This document shows, one piece after another, positions 8,623 through 18,370 of a stretch of DNA of 64,000 bases. Both the position numbers and the translations under genes were made by a program. The notes under the pieces were generated by a model. The model searched no databases. It was not told the DNA's origin and was given only the letters and a program-made list of their open reading frames with translations. Source of the stretch: Bradyrhizobium retamae. Lineage in GTDB: Bacteria; Pseudomonadota; Alphaproteobacteria; Rhizobiales; Xanthobacteraceae. Location: positions 310,001 to 374,000 of the forward strand of contig NZ_LLYA01000001.1 in the NCBI RefSeq assembly GCF_001440415.1. The letters are read 5' to 3'. The first letter of the stretch is position 1. Every line of letters starts with the position of its first letter.

Positions 8623-8637
8623 GTTCAATAGACGAAC
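8623..8637. promoter_or_regulatory. Candidate IclR operator (PcaR-like 15-mer)
   Basis: GTTCAATAGACGAAC has perfect GTTC/GAAC ends around a 7-base centre. It agrees at 11 of 15 positions with the recalled PcaR/PcaU-type box GTTCGATAATCGCAC. It lies midway between the divergent IclR and Rieske genes, where it could serve both promoters. Confidence 0.5.
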
Positions 8638-8663
8638 AAATCCAGCCGCCGGAGATCATCGCC

Positions 8664-10022
8664 ATGATGAGCCAGGAAGCGAACGACCTGATCACCCGCA
8701 CCGGTCGCAAGGACCCATGCGGCAAGCTGATGCGGATGTACTGGCAGCCGGCGGCGCTGGTCGACGAGCTGCAGGGATCGCGGCCGGTTCGCCCGGTCAA
8801 ACTGCTCGGCGAAAATCTCGTGCTGTTTCGCGACGATCAAGGCCGCTACGGCCTGATCGATCGCCACTGCGCGCATCGCGGCGCCGACCTCGCGTTCGGA
8901 CGGCTCGAGAATGGCGGACTGCGCTGCGCCTTCCATGGCTGGCTGTTCGATGTCTCCGGCCAATGCCTGGACACGCCGGCGGAGCCGAAAGAGTCAAAGC
9001 TGTGCCAAGGCATCAAGCAGCGCTCCTACCCCGTGGTCGAGAAGAGCGGTATCCTCTGGGCTTATCTCGGCGAAGGCGAACCGCCGGCGTTTCCGGAGAT
9101 CGACTGTTTTGTGGCGCCCGACAGCCATACCTTTGCGTTCAAGGGCCACATCAACTGCAACTGGCTGCAGGCGCTGGAAGTCGGCATAGATCCGGCGCAC
9201 GCCTCTTTCCTGCACCGCTTCTTCGAGGACGAAGACACTTCCACCGCCTACGGCAAGCAGTTCCGCGGCGCGTCCGCCGGCAGCGATATGCCGATGACGA
9301 AGATCTTGCGCGAATACGACAACCCGATCATCAACGTCGAACATACCGAGTATGGCCTGCGCCTGATCGCGCTGCGCGAACTCGACGAAGAGCGCACGCA
9401 TGTGCGCGTCACCAACCAGCTTTTTCCGCACGGCTTCGTCATCCCGATGAGCACGGAGATGACGATCACGCAGTGGCACGTGCCGATCGATGACGAGAAC
9501 TGCTACTGGTACGCGATCTTCACCTCTTACACGACGCCGGCCGACAAGAAGAAGATGCGCGACCAGCGCCTCGAGCTCTATGAGCTGCCGGATTACAAGT
9601 CGCGCAAGAACAAGAGCAACGATTACGGCTTCGATCCGCACGAACAGGCGACCGCGACCTATACCGGCATGGGGACCGACATCAACGTCCACGACCAGTG
9701 GGCGGTGGAATCGATGGGACCGATCCAGGACCGCACCAACGAGCATCTGGGACAATCGGACAAGGCGATCGTGCAGTATCGCCGGCTGCTGCGGCAGGAG
9801 ATCGAGAAGGTGGTCGGCGGCGAGAAGCCGATGCTGTTCCTCGACGCGGCGCATGCGCGCAGCATTCAGGGTCCTGCCACCATGGACGGTATCGGGCCCA
9901 CGCAGGGCTGGGAAATCTACTGGATGGAAATCGACGTCAAGCGCCGCCGCGGCGCGCCATGGGCCGCGCCGGTGCCGGCCGAGATTGCCGGCAAGATCCG
10001 GCATTTGTCGGCGGCGGAGTGA
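8664..10022 (+). CDS. Rieske [2Fe-2S] aromatic oxygenase, large subunit (phthalate-dioxygenase-like)
   Basis: The 452-residue protein starts at ATG 8664 after a GGAG site. The Rieske centre is complete: C69-x-H71 in CAHRGADL and C88-x2-H91 in CAFHGWLF. The mononuclear iron site is D176, H179 and H184 within GIDPAHASFLH. The sequence belongs to the phthalate 4,5-dioxygenase type with a single alpha subunit. No reductase gene is nearby, so electrons must come from elsewhere. It pairs with a glutamine-synthetase-like ligase, as in aniline-oxidation clusters, which hints at an aromatic amine or amide substrate. The exact substrate is unknown. Confidence 0.9.
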   Translation: MMSQEANDLITRTGRKDPCGKLMRMYWQPAALVDELQGSRPVRPVKLLGENLVLFRDDQGRYGLIDRHCAHRGADLAFGRLENGGLRCAFHGWLFDVSGQCLDTPAEPKESKLCQGIKQRSYPVVEKSGILWAYLGEGEPPAFPEIDCFVAPDSHTFAFKGHINCNWLQALEVGIDPAHASFLHRFFEDEDTSTAYGKQFRGASAGSDMPMTKILREYDNPIINVEHTEYGLRLIALRELDEERTHVRVTNQLFPHGFVIPMSTEMTITQWHVPIDDENCYWYAIFTSYTTPADKKKMRDQRLELYELPDYKSRKNKSNDYGFDPHEQATATYTGMGTDINVHDQWAVESMGPIQDRTNEHLGQSDKAIVQYRRLLRQEIEKVVGGEKPMLFLDAAHARSIQGPATMDGIGPTQGWEIYWMEIDVKRRRGAPWAAPVPAEIAGKIRHLSAAE

Positions 10023-10032
10023 TGGTCTCTTC

Positions 10033-10118
10033 CCGTCATTGCGAGCGAAACGAAGCAATCCATCGCGCCGCGCGTGGAGATATGGATTGCTTCGTCGCTT
10101 CGCCCCTCGCAATGACGG
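10033..10118. repeat. Palindromic repeat, GTCATTGCGAG family
   Basis: The arms start CCGTCATTGCGAG and end CTCGCAATGACGG, with inner complementary segments GAAGCAATCCAT and ATGGATTGCTTC. This element is of the dispersed kind common in Bradyrhizobium intergenic DNA. It separates the Rieske and ligase genes and would form a long hairpin in their joint transcript. Related copies lie at 11634-11753 and 41325-41380. Confidence 0.85.
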
Positions 10119-10169
10119 CGGATATAGCACGATTTCAATGCATCAAATCAGACTCGCGGGAGTGACGCG

Positions 10170-11606
10170 TTGAGTTTTGTGAAACGTCACGGGCTGTGGT
10201 CTGGGGAGCAGCAGGAAGCCGCGAGCAGCCTGCGCAGGATTGTCGAGGAGAAAAACCTCGAAGTCATCCGCCTGTCATTCCCCGACCAGCACGGCATCCT
10301 CCGCGGCAAGGCGCTGGTCGCGAGCGAGGCGATCGCCTCGCTGGAAAGCGGCTGCTCCATCACCACGACCATGCTCGCCAAGGACACCTCGCACAAGACG
10401 GTATTTCCTGTATTCACCGCCGGCGGCGGGTTCGGCATGAAGGAGATGGAAGGCGCCGCCGACGTCTTGATGGTCGCCGACCCCACCACGTTTCGCGTGC
10501 TGCCGTGGGCGCCGACCACCGGCTGGCTGCTGTGCGATCTCTATTTCAACGATGGCCGCCCGGTGCCGTTCGCCACGCGGCATCTCTATCGCAAGGTGAT
10601 CGATCAGCTCGGGCAGCGCGGCTACGATTTCGTGGCTGGCCTCGAGGTTGAATTCCATCTCTTCAAGCTCGACGACGCGCATATGGCGCCGGAGGATGCC
10701 GGCCAGCCTGGACGCCCGCCATCGGTGAGCCTGCTGTCGCACGGCTACCAGTATCTCACCGAGCAGCGCTACGATCAGATGGAGCCGGCGCTGGAAATCA
10801 TCCGCCGCGACGTGCTGTCGCTGGGGCTGCCGCTGCGCTCGGTCGAGGTCGAGTTCGGGCCGAGCCAGTGCGAATTCACCTTCCAGCCGGCCAGGGGCCT
10901 CGCGCCCGCCGATAACATGGTGCTGTTCAGATCGGCCGTAAAACAGATCGCGCGCCGCCACGGCTATCACGCAACCTTCATGTGTCGGCCGAAACTGCCC
11001 AATGTCTTCGCCTCCGGCTGGCACCTGCATCAATCGCTGGTGTCGCGCGCGAGCGGCGAGAGTGCGTTCATGGCCGGCGACAACGACGAGGTGCTGAGCC
11101 CGTTTGGACGCGCCTATCTCGCGGGACTGCTGGAGCACGCCCGCGCATCCACCGTGTTCACGACGCCGACCATCAACGGCTACAAGCGCTACCGCTCCTA
11201 TTCGCTGGCGCCGGACCGCGCGATCTGGGGCCGCGACAATCGCGGCGTCATGATCCGCGTGCTCGGCGGTCCCGGCGATGCGGCCACACGGCTGGAAAAC
11301 CGCATCGGCGAGCCCGCGGCAAACCCATATCTCTACATGGCCTCGCAGATTCTCTCAGGCCTCGACGGCGTCGATCGCAAGCTCGATCCGGGGCCGTCAG
11401 CGGATGCACCGTATGAGACCAAGGCGGCGTTGTTGCCGAAGAGTTTGCGCGAGGCGGTGTTCGCGCTGCAGGACGATCCGTTTTTCCGGCAAGCGCTGGG
11501 CGCGGAGTTCGTGGACTATTACGTCCACATCAAGAACGCGGAGATCGAGCGGTTTCAGGCCGAAGTGTCGGACTGGGAGCACCGCGAATATTTCGAGATG
11601 TTTTGA
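10170..11606 (+). CDS. Glutamine-synthetase-like ligase (gamma-glutamylamide synthetase type)
   Basis: The 478-residue protein starts at TTG 10170, chosen because GGGAG lies seven bases upstream and no in-frame ATG fits better. GS hallmarks are AGLEVEFHLF, SVEVEFGPSQCEF, the histidine in SGWHLHQSL, TPTINGYKRY and the RLENRIGEPAANPYLY segment. It is closer to PuuA-like and AtdA1-like glutamylamide ligases than to GlnA, judged from these motifs. Such enzymes join glutamate to an amine with ATP. In aniline degradation the GS-like subunit acts before or with the dioxygenase, and here it follows a Rieske oxygenase. The amine substrate is unknown. Confidence 0.85.
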   Translation: MSFVKRHGLWSGEQQEAASSLRRIVEEKNLEVIRLSFPDQHGILRGKALVASEAIASLESGCSITTTMLAKDTSHKTVFPVFTAGGGFGMKEMEGAADVLMVADPTTFRVLPWAPTTGWLLCDLYFNDGRPVPFATRHLYRKVIDQLGQRGYDFVAGLEVEFHLFKLDDAHMAPEDAGQPGRPPSVSLLSHGYQYLTEQRYDQMEPALEIIRRDVLSLGLPLRSVEVEFGPSQCEFTFQPARGLAPADNMVLFRSAVKQIARRHGYHATFMCRPKLPNVFASGWHLHQSLVSRASGESAFMAGDNDEVLSPFGRAYLAGLLEHARASTVFTTPTINGYKRYRSYSLAPDRAIWGRDNRGVMIRVLGGPGDAATRLENRIGEPAANPYLYMASQILSGLDGVDRKLDPGPSADAPYETKAALLPKSLREAVFALQDDPFFRQALGAEFVDYYVHIKNAEIERFQAEVSDWEHREYFEMF

Positions 11607-11633
11607 GGGCGGCGCACGCCTCTCCGCTTGTTC

Positions 11634-11753
11634 CGTCATCGCGAGGAGCGGAGCGACGAAGCAATCCATCTCTACGCTTGCGGGGCTATGGATTGCTTCG
11701 CGGAGCCTGTCATCGGGCGCGCATTCGCGCGACCCGTTGGCTCGCAACGACGG
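11634..11753. repeat. Palindromic repeat, GTCATTGCGAG family (imperfect copy)
   Basis: It begins CGTCATCGCGAGGAGCG and ends CGTTGGCTCGCAACGACGG, with GAAGCAATCCAT and ATGGATTGCTTC inside. It lies in the convergent gap between the ligase gene and livF and could act as a transcript end. Confidence 0.8.
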
Positions 11754-11769
11754 CGACGAGCACGGAATT

Positions 11770-11858
11770 GTAGGGTGGGCAAAGCGACGTGTGCCCACCA
11801 TCAAGCGCGCAATTGGATGGATGGCGGGCACGGCGCGAAGCGCCTTTGCCCACCCTAC
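11770..11858. repeat. Palindromic repeat, GTAGGGTGGGCAAAG family
   Basis: The left arm GTAGGGTGGGCAAAG is matched by the right arm TTTGCCCACCCTAC, with inner complementary GTGCCCACCAT/ATGGCGGGCAC segments. It is adjacent to the previous repeat in the same convergent gap, so the whole 260-base region between the ligase and livF is filled by two unrelated palindrome families. Confidence 0.85.
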
Positions 11859-11866
11859 GGATTCCC

Positions 11867-12587
11867 TCAAATCCCGAGATACCGGTGCTGCAGGTCCGGC
11901 TCCGCAATCAACTGCTCGCTCGTCCCCGTCCACACCGTTCGCCCGCGCTCGATGATGTAGTGGCGATCGGCGATGCGCGAGAGGTTGGCGACGTTCTTGT
12001 CGATGACGAGCACGGATTGGCCGCGGCCCTTCAGCATCGACAGGCAGTTCCAGATTTCCTCGCGGATCAGCGGTGCGAGGCCTTCGGTGGCTTCGTCGAG
12101 GATCAGGAGTTTTGGGTTAGTCATCAGCGCGCGGCCGATCGCCAGCATCTGCTGCTCGCCGCCGGACAGCGTCACGCCCATGTTGCTGCTGCGCTCGGCG
12201 AGCTTCGGAAACAGTGCGTGGATCTTGTCGATGGTCCAGGGATCGGGATTGCCTGAGCGGTTGCCCGAAGCCGCCACCAGATTCTCGTAGACCGTCAGGT
12301 TCGGAAAGATCTGGCGGCCTTCCGGCACCAGGCCGATGCCGAGTTTTGCTATTCTGTAGGACGGCAGGCTGCGCATTTGCTCACCCGCGAAGCGGATCGT
12401 GCCCGCGCGAGCCGGCGTCATGCCCATGATGGAGCGGATGGTCGTGGTCTTGCCCATGCCGTTGCGGCCCATCAGGGCTACCATCTCGCCCGATTGAACC
12501 TTCAGCGACAGGCCGAACAGCACCTGGCTGAGGCCATAGCAGGTCTCGATCCCTTCAACTTCGAGCAGGGGTTCAGCCATCTTCGAT

Positions 12588-12595
<8 letters not shown>
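11867..12595 (-). CDS. livF: Branched-chain-type ABC transporter ATPase LivF
   Basis: The protein is about 242 residues from ATG 12595. It has Walker A GRNGMGKT, signature LSGGEQQMLAIGRALM and Walker B LLILDEAT followed by EGLAPL, the LivF-specific continuation. It is one of the two cytoplasmic ATPases of a Liv-type importer. Its start overlaps the livG stop by eight bases, implying translational coupling. It is the last gene of the five-gene minus-strand operon livK-livH-livM-livG-livF. Because the operon faces the Rieske/ligase unit, its cargo may be an aromatic acid and not an amino acid. Confidence 0.93.
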
Positions 12596-13347
<752 letters not shown>

Positions 13348-13355
<8 letters not shown>

Positions 13356-14295
13356 GGCTCAACCTCCCGAGCAGGCCCATGATGCCGCCGCGCGCGAACA
13401 GCACGATCAGCAGCAATAGCGGGCCCATGATCAGCGCCCAATATTCGGTGAATTGCGACAGGATTTCTTCCAGCAGGAGGAACACGATGGTCCCCAGGAC
13501 GGGACCGAACAGCGAGCCCATGCCGCCAAAGACCACCATCACCATGAGTTCGCCGGAGCGGGTCCAGTACATCCCGGCCGGGCTGATGAAATCGGTGTTG
13601 TTGGCGAGCAGCGCCCCGGCAAGGCCGCAGATCGTACCGGAGATCACGAAGCAGACGAGACGATATCGGTTGGCGTGAAAGCCGATCGCTTGCATGCGTT
13701 GCTCGTTGGAACGGACGCCCTGCACCACCATACCGAACCGGGAATTGACGATGCGCCAGATCAGATAGACGCCACCGAACAGGCAGAAAAGGCAGAGGTA
13801 GTAGAACTGCACGCGGTTCGACAGGTCGATCAGGCCGCCGAAAGTGCTGCGCTTGTAGATGGTGAGGCCGTCGTCGCCGCCATAGCGAGAGAGACCCGAG
13901 GCGATGTAATAGGCCATCTGCGCGAAGGCGAGCGTGATCATGATGAAATAGACGCCGCGGGTGCGGAGGCTGAGTGCACCGATCACGAGCGCATAAAGCG
14001 CTGACAGCGCCAGCGCGACCGGCCATTGGATGAAGCCGGAGCCGATGCCTTCATGGGCGAGGATGCCCACGGCGTAGCCGCCAATGCCGAGATAGGCGGC
14101 GTGACCAAAGCTCATCATGCCGCCATAACCCATGATGAGATTGAGGCTCGCGGCCGCCAGCGCAAAAATGACGATGCGGGTGAACAGCGTCAGAATGAAG
14201 ATGTTGCCGGTCAGCGCTGAATAGGCCGGCAGCAAGGTGAGGCCAAGCGCGACGAGCGCCACGATGACGTTGCGGGCGTTGATGTGAGATTTCAT
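13348..14295 (-). CDS. livM: Branched-chain-type ABC transporter permease LivM
   Basis: The 315-residue membrane protein begins MKSHINARNVIVALVALGLTL and has around ten hydrophobic segments, with the LivM loop MGYGGMMSFGHAAYLGIGGY. It forms half of the channel in the inner membrane. The ATG at 14295 overlaps the livH stop by four bases. The reading frame then overlaps livG. Nothing in it is unusual for the family. Confidence 0.93.
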
Positions 14296-15209
14296 CGCTT
14301 GGCAGCCGGAAATAGCCCCTCCGGCCGCACGACGAGGACGATGGCCATCAGGAGATAGATCAGCATCGACGACAGCGCCGGCGCGGCGGTGGAAGCGGCG
14401 GCGGAACTCAGCACGGTGCGCAGGAGATCGGGCAGGAAGGCGCGGCCGAGCGTATCGATCATGCCGACGAAGATCGCGGCCATGAACGCGCCGCGGATCG
14501 AACCGATGCCGCCGATCACGATGATGACGAAAGCGAGGATGAGGATGTTCTCGCCCATGCCGATCTGCACGGTCAGGATCGGCGCCTGCATCAGGCCGGC
14601 AAGGCCTGCGAGCGCCGCGCCAAGCCCGAACACCAGCGTGAACAACAGCTTGATGTTGATGCCGAGCGCGCCGATCATTTCACGGTTGGAGGCGCCGGCG
14701 CGGATCAGCATGCCGATCTTGGTCCGCATCACCACGATATAAAGCAATGCCGCAACCGCCAGCGCGACCACGATGATCGACAGCCGGTAGGCCGGATAGA
14801 ACACGCCGGGGACGATCTGCACCGGGACGGTCAGCCAGGCCGGCAGCGGCAGCGACAGGCCGGCGGGGCCCCAGATCAGCCGCACCGCGTCGTTGAAGAA
14901 CAGGATCAGCCCGAAGGTCGCCAGCACCTGATCGAGATGATCGCGGCCGTAGAGATGTCTCAGTGCGATGAATTCGAGCGCGATGCCCAGTAGCAGCGTG
15001 GCGCCGAGCGCCAGCAATATGCCGAGCACAAAACTATTCGTCCAGGCGACAAAGGTCGCCGCGAAATAGGCGCCCATCATGTAGAGCGAGCCGTGCGCCA
15101 GGTTGACGAAGTCCATGATGCCGAACACTAGCGTCAGGCCGGCTGCCAGCAGGAACAGCAGCAGGCCGAACTGCAGGCCGTTCAGCGATTGTTCTACGAG
15201 GACGAGCAT
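14292..15209 (-). CDS. livH: Branched-chain-type ABC transporter permease LivH
   Basis: This 305-residue permease begins MLVLVEQSLNGLQFGLLLFL and contains the LivH motif GIMDFVNLAHGSLYMMGAY plus several further membrane segments. It is the partner of LivM in the channel. It follows livK after a 239-base gap that includes a palindromic repeat, an arrangement that often lowers permease expression relative to the binding protein. Confidence 0.93.
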   Translation of the reverse strand: MLVLVEQSLNGLQFGLLLFLLAAGLTLVFGIMDFVNLAHGSLYMMGAYFAATFVAWTNSFVLGILLALGATLLLGIALEFIALRHLYGRDHLDQVLATFGLILFFNDAVRLIWGPAGLSLPLPAWLTVPVQIVPGVFYPAYRLSIIVVALAVAALLYIVVMRTKIGMLIRAGASNREMIGALGINIKLLFTLVFGLGAALAGLAGLMQAPILTVQIGMGENILILAFVIIVIGGIGSIRGAFMAAIFVGMIDTLGRAFLPDLLRTVLSSAAASTAAPALSSMLIYLLMAIVLVVRPEGLFPAAKR

Positions 15210-15271
15210 GAACCTTAAAACTCTGGGCCTAGAGCGTGATGACTCGTCATTCCGCTCTATCTTTATGATTT

Positions 15272-15320
15272 GAGCATGATCTCATCGGAAAGCCGGTGCC
15301 CACTTTTCCGGATCATGCTC
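15272..15320. repeat. Palindromic repeat, GAGCATGAT-TTTTCCGGATCATGCTC family
   Basis: The arms are GAGCATGAT and ATCATGCTC with CGGAAAGCCGG and CTTTTCCG between. This is the dispersed rhizobial GAGCATGATCCGGAAAAG-type element. It lies between livK and livH, where it may stabilise the livK part of the transcript. Confidence 0.8.
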
Positions 15321-15448
15321 CAACAAAACAGCGGCAGCACATCTGCGCCGCCGCCATTTTTCTTGTTGGGCGGATGATCTGTCGTTAACCGCCCCCGGGT
15401 CAAGCCCGAGGGCGCGCTCCGACGATCATGCACCGGTCATGCCAACAA

Positions 15449-16624
15449 TCACTTCTTCATCGGACATTTGTCGTGGAAGCGATCCTGGTCGTCCTTGACG
15501 ATGGTCGCCACCGTCTTCAACGAGAGCTGGCCGTCGGCGTCCTTGACCACGTCCTGCAGGTAGAAATTCTGGATCGGAATGTGGTTGTTGCCGTATTTGA
15601 ACGGGCCGCGCACGGACTTGAAGTTGGCCTTCTCCATCTCGGCCTTCATCTCGTCCTTCTTCGACGTATCGCCCTTCACCGCGACCACCGCACTGTTGAT
15701 CAGGTTCGCGGCGTCATAGGACTGCGCGCCGTAGAACGTCGGGCGCAGGCCGGTGTACTTCTTCCGGTAGTCCTCGACGAACTTCTTGTTCTCGGGGAAC
15801 GGCAAATCGTTGACCCATTGCTGCGCGCCGGGCACCCCGATTGCATTGTCCTTCTGCAGCGGCAGCGACAATTCGTCGATGGTAAACGCAGTATAGAGCG
15901 GGATCTGCCCCTTGAGGCCCGCCTGGGCGTATTGATTGAGGAACTGGACACCGGCCGCGCCCGGATAGAACACGAATATCGACTCGGCCTTGGAATTCTT
16001 TGCCTTGGTGAGCTCGGCGGAGAAGTCGAGCTGGCTCGGCCACACCGTATATTCCTCACCCACGACCTGGCCCTTGAACGTGCTCTTGACGCCGGCCAGC
16101 ATGTCCTTGCCGGCGGCATAGTTCGGGCCGATCAGGAATACTGACTTCACGCCCTTCTGGTTCATGTAGGTGCCGACCGCCTGCGGGGTCTGGTCGTTCT
16201 GCCAGGAGGTCGAGAACACGTAAGGCGAGCAGAGTTCGCCGGCGAGCTGCGAGGGGCCGGCATTGGACGTGATCAGGAAGGTTTTGGAATCGACCGCGGT
16301 CTTCAGCGACGCCAGCAGCACGTTCGACCAGATGTAGCCGACAATGAAGTCGACCTTGTCGGACTGGATCAGCTTCTCGGTCTTCTGCTTGCCGACGTCG
16401 GGCTTCTGGCCGTCGTCCTCGTAGAGCACCTCGACCGGCTTGCCGCCCATCTTGCGGCCGAGATGGTCGAGCGCCAGCTCGAACGAGTTGCGCATATCGT
16501 TGCCGATCACAGCGGTCGGGCCGCTGAAGGTCGAAACAAAGCCGATTTTGATGGTGTCGCCAGCGAGCGCGGGCTGCGCCAGCGCCAGAATTGTTGCGCC
16601 CGCCAGCCAGAATGCCTTTTTCAT
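15449..16624 (-). CDS. livK: Liv-type periplasmic substrate-binding protein
   Basis: The protein has 391 residues from ATG 16624, preceded by a strong GGAGGGGAG site. A signal peptide (MKKAFWLAGATILALAQPALA) is cleaved after ALA-G. The mature part begins TIKIGFVSTFSGPTAVIG, the type I periplasmic binding fold of leucine/aromatic-acid binding proteins. It is first in the livKHMGF operon. The sequence IQNFYLQDVVKDADGQL is typical of a subgroup that includes aromatic-acid binders such as those of Rhodopseudomonas. The ligand is not determined. The convergent Rieske/ligase unit suggests an aromatic compound. Confidence 0.9.
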   Translation of the reverse strand: MKKAFWLAGATILALAQPALAGDTIKIGFVSTFSGPTAVIGNDMRNSFELALDHLGRKMGGKPVEVLYEDDGQKPDVGKQKTEKLIQSDKVDFIVGYIWSNVLLASLKTAVDSKTFLITSNAGPSQLAGELCSPYVFSTSWQNDQTPQAVGTYMNQKGVKSVFLIGPNYAAGKDMLAGVKSTFKGQVVGEEYTVWPSQLDFSAELTKAKNSKAESIFVFYPGAAGVQFLNQYAQAGLKGQIPLYTAFTIDELSLPLQKDNAIGVPGAQQWVNDLPFPENKKFVEDYRKKYTGLRPTFYGAQSYDAANLINSAVVAVKGDTSKKDEMKAEMEKANFKSVRGPFKYGNNHIPIQNFYLQDVVKDADGQLSLKTVATIVKDDQDRFHDKCPMKK

Positions 16625-16827
16625 AATCACTCCCCTCCTGTTTATCACGCCAAACCCGGTCAACCGGGCTACCGGCAACGCTTGCTCCGCGCGCCTCTTA
16701 TCTGTGAGGTATTTTGTGCGCGAAATCGCCGGTCAGCGGCAAGCATGAACCCAAGGCTCCGGCTAGAACCTTCGGCGCATGCTTAAGCCACCTGCACCAT
16801 AATTCGCGGATGGCGGGGATGGCAAGA

Positions 16828-16855
16828 AATATAATGCCGGTTGCCCTGGCAACAA
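16828..16855 (-). promoter_or_regulatory. Candidate livK promoter with overlapping GTTGCC-NN-GGCAAC operator
   Basis: On the minus strand TTGTTG (16855-16850) and TATATT (16833-16828) are 16 bases apart. A perfect 6-bp inverted repeat, GTTGCC-CT-GGCAAC at 16840-16853, overlaps the -35 side, ideal for repression. The remainder of the 333-base gap 16625-16957 shows only a short unconvincing plus-strand reading frame. Confidence 0.5.
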
Positions 16856-16957
16856 TTGTCGCGGGTTTTGGGGGCCAGGCAAGCCTGATGGGTCGACTGC
16901 TGCAGCCGGGCGGCGCGCCGTGACGAGCATCATGGCGCACCTTCCGGGAGCGCTCGT

Positions 16958-17845
16958 TCAGATCAGGTATTCAGCGTCCTTGATGACGTAAGGCGCGTGG
17001 CGGAAATCCCTGATGGTCGCGACCTTGCCGGCCGACCAGCCCAGCAGCACGAAATATTTCGGCTTTGCATCGCCTTCGTTGGGATCGAACACCAGGATGG
17101 CGGGACGCCCCTCCACCATGCCCTCCACCAGGCGCCAGTCGCTCACTTTGTCATAGTTGCCGAAATAGCGGGACACTTCGGCTTTGCCACGCAAGTGGGT
17201 TCTGCTGACGAGATCGAGCCTGACATCGTCCGAGATCATGGCGCGGATGGCATCGAAATCGCGCGCGTTGAAATGCGCGACATAAGCGCCGAGCCGCTCG
17301 CGATCGGCGTCGGATAGTTTTTGCTGCGGCGCGTCGTCCGGCTCGTCGGCAATCTCACGCAACTGCGCGCGGCCGCGATGCAGCGCGGCCTTGGCCGCGG
17401 GCAGGCTGCAATCCATGACTTCGCAGATTTCCTTCAGCGAGCAGCCGAGCACGTCCATCAGGATCACGCTCGCACGCTGCGGCACCGGCAACCGCATAAA
17501 GGTGCGCAAGGAGGTCGCGGCGATCTGGCGGCTCGCCACGGCATCGAGCTGGTCAACGATCATGTCCACCTCCGCTGGTCCCCGGAACGCTTCCTGGCGC
17601 TTGCGCTGGCGCAGAAAATCCAACGCGGTGTTGTGCGCAACGCGGAACAGCCAGCCTTCGGGATTGTCGAGCGTGCCGGCGGAGGCATGCGCCTCCACCG
17701 CCTTGATCATGGCATCCTGCAGCACGTCCTCGCCGTCGATGACGGAGCCCACCATGCGCGCGCAATAGCGATGCAGCTTTGGGCGCATCGCCGCCAGCAG
17801 GCGCTCGATGTCGAACGCGGCGGATGTCTCGGGATCCACTGTCAT
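16958..17845 (-). CDS. ECF sigma factor with SnoaL-like C-terminal domain
   Basis: The 295-residue protein has sigma region 2 (RPKLHRYCARMVGSVIDGEDVLQDAMIKA; GWLFRVAHNTALDFLR) and region 4 (LPVPQRASVILMDVLGCSLKEICEVMDCSLPAAKAALHRGR). From residue about 185 it continues into an NTF2/SnoaL-like domain (YVAHFNARDFDAIRAMISDDVRLDLVSRT). Fused C-terminal SnoaL domains are known in ECF41-like groups, where they tune activity without an anti-sigma factor. The start codon immediately follows the stop of the upstream partner gene, so they are co-transcribed. The target promoters are unknown. Confidence 0.88.
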   Translation of the reverse strand: MTVDPETSAAFDIERLLAAMRPKLHRYCARMVGSVIDGEDVLQDAMIKAVEAHASAGTLDNPEGWLFRVAHNTALDFLRQRKRQEAFRGPAEVDMIVDQLDAVASRQIAATSLRTFMRLPVPQRASVILMDVLGCSLKEICEVMDCSLPAAKAALHRGRAQLREIADEPDDAPQQKLSDADRERLGAYVAHFNARDFDAIRAMISDDVRLDLVSRTHLRGKAEVSRYFGNYDKVSDWRLVEGMVEGRPAILVFDPNEGDAKPKYFVLLGWSAGKVATIRDFRHAPYVIKDAEYLI

Positions 17846-18173
17846 TCAGGCTCCGGCAAGCGCGTTCTCGGTCTCGCGCAACATGCGATAATTGCCGACG
17901 ATGGTCACGCCTTTCGGCAGCGGTGGTTCGGCGCAACGCTCGCGAATACCGTTCTGGAACGCCCGAAACGCCGCCAGTTTCGGCAAGGCGCTGGAGCCGT
18001 CATCGGCTGCGGACTCGACGAAATGGATGAACGTATCATCCTCCAGCCGCAGCGACAGATAGCGAAAGCCCTCCGGCTGCCGCCTGCAATTCGGCGAACA
18101 CCGCAGCCACCAATTCGGCGTTCCTGTCGCTCATTTCCGGCTTGGTTTTGTACCTGATCACGGTCCGTCTCAT
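17846..18173 (-). pseudogene. Frameshifted small conserved gene upstream of the ECF sigma factor
   Basis: From ATG 18173, with a good GAGGAGAAAG ribosome site, the frame reads MRRTVIRYKTKPEMSDRN and VAAVFAELQ, then hits an early stop. Moving to another frame near 18077-18087 gives EGFRYLSLRLEDDTFIHFVE and continues to a TGA that abuts the ECF ATG. Both halves look like one protein of about 105 residues, perhaps a dimeric alpha/beta-barrel type. A one- or two-base indel therefore breaks it in this assembly. It may be a true pseudogene or a sequencing error. Stop-start contact with the sigma gene suggests its translation matters for the sigma factor. Confidence 0.7.
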
Positions 18174-18370
18174 GGCTTTCTCCTCATTATGCGGCCATCT
18201 CGACCCCAAGGACGTTTCGGAACGGGCAAAGGATGCGGCCCCGAGAAAAATCTTTTCGCCTGCCGCGATGCACTTTCGCTATCGGCCGATTAGCAAAGGC
18301 GTTTGGACCGCGGGCGAAAATGGCTACATAATCCAATGCGTTGAGCCATCTGAAACCGGGGTCGTGTTCC

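Noticed and set aside
8994..10130. 378-residue minus-strand reading frame over the Rieske gene
   Set aside because: Shadow of a gene whose Rieske and iron motifs are intact; the translated product shows no fold.
16714..16923. 69-residue plus-strand frame in the livK leader
   Set aside because: No ribosome site, overlaps the likely promoter and operator of livK, and the hydrophobic stretch is short; probably chance.
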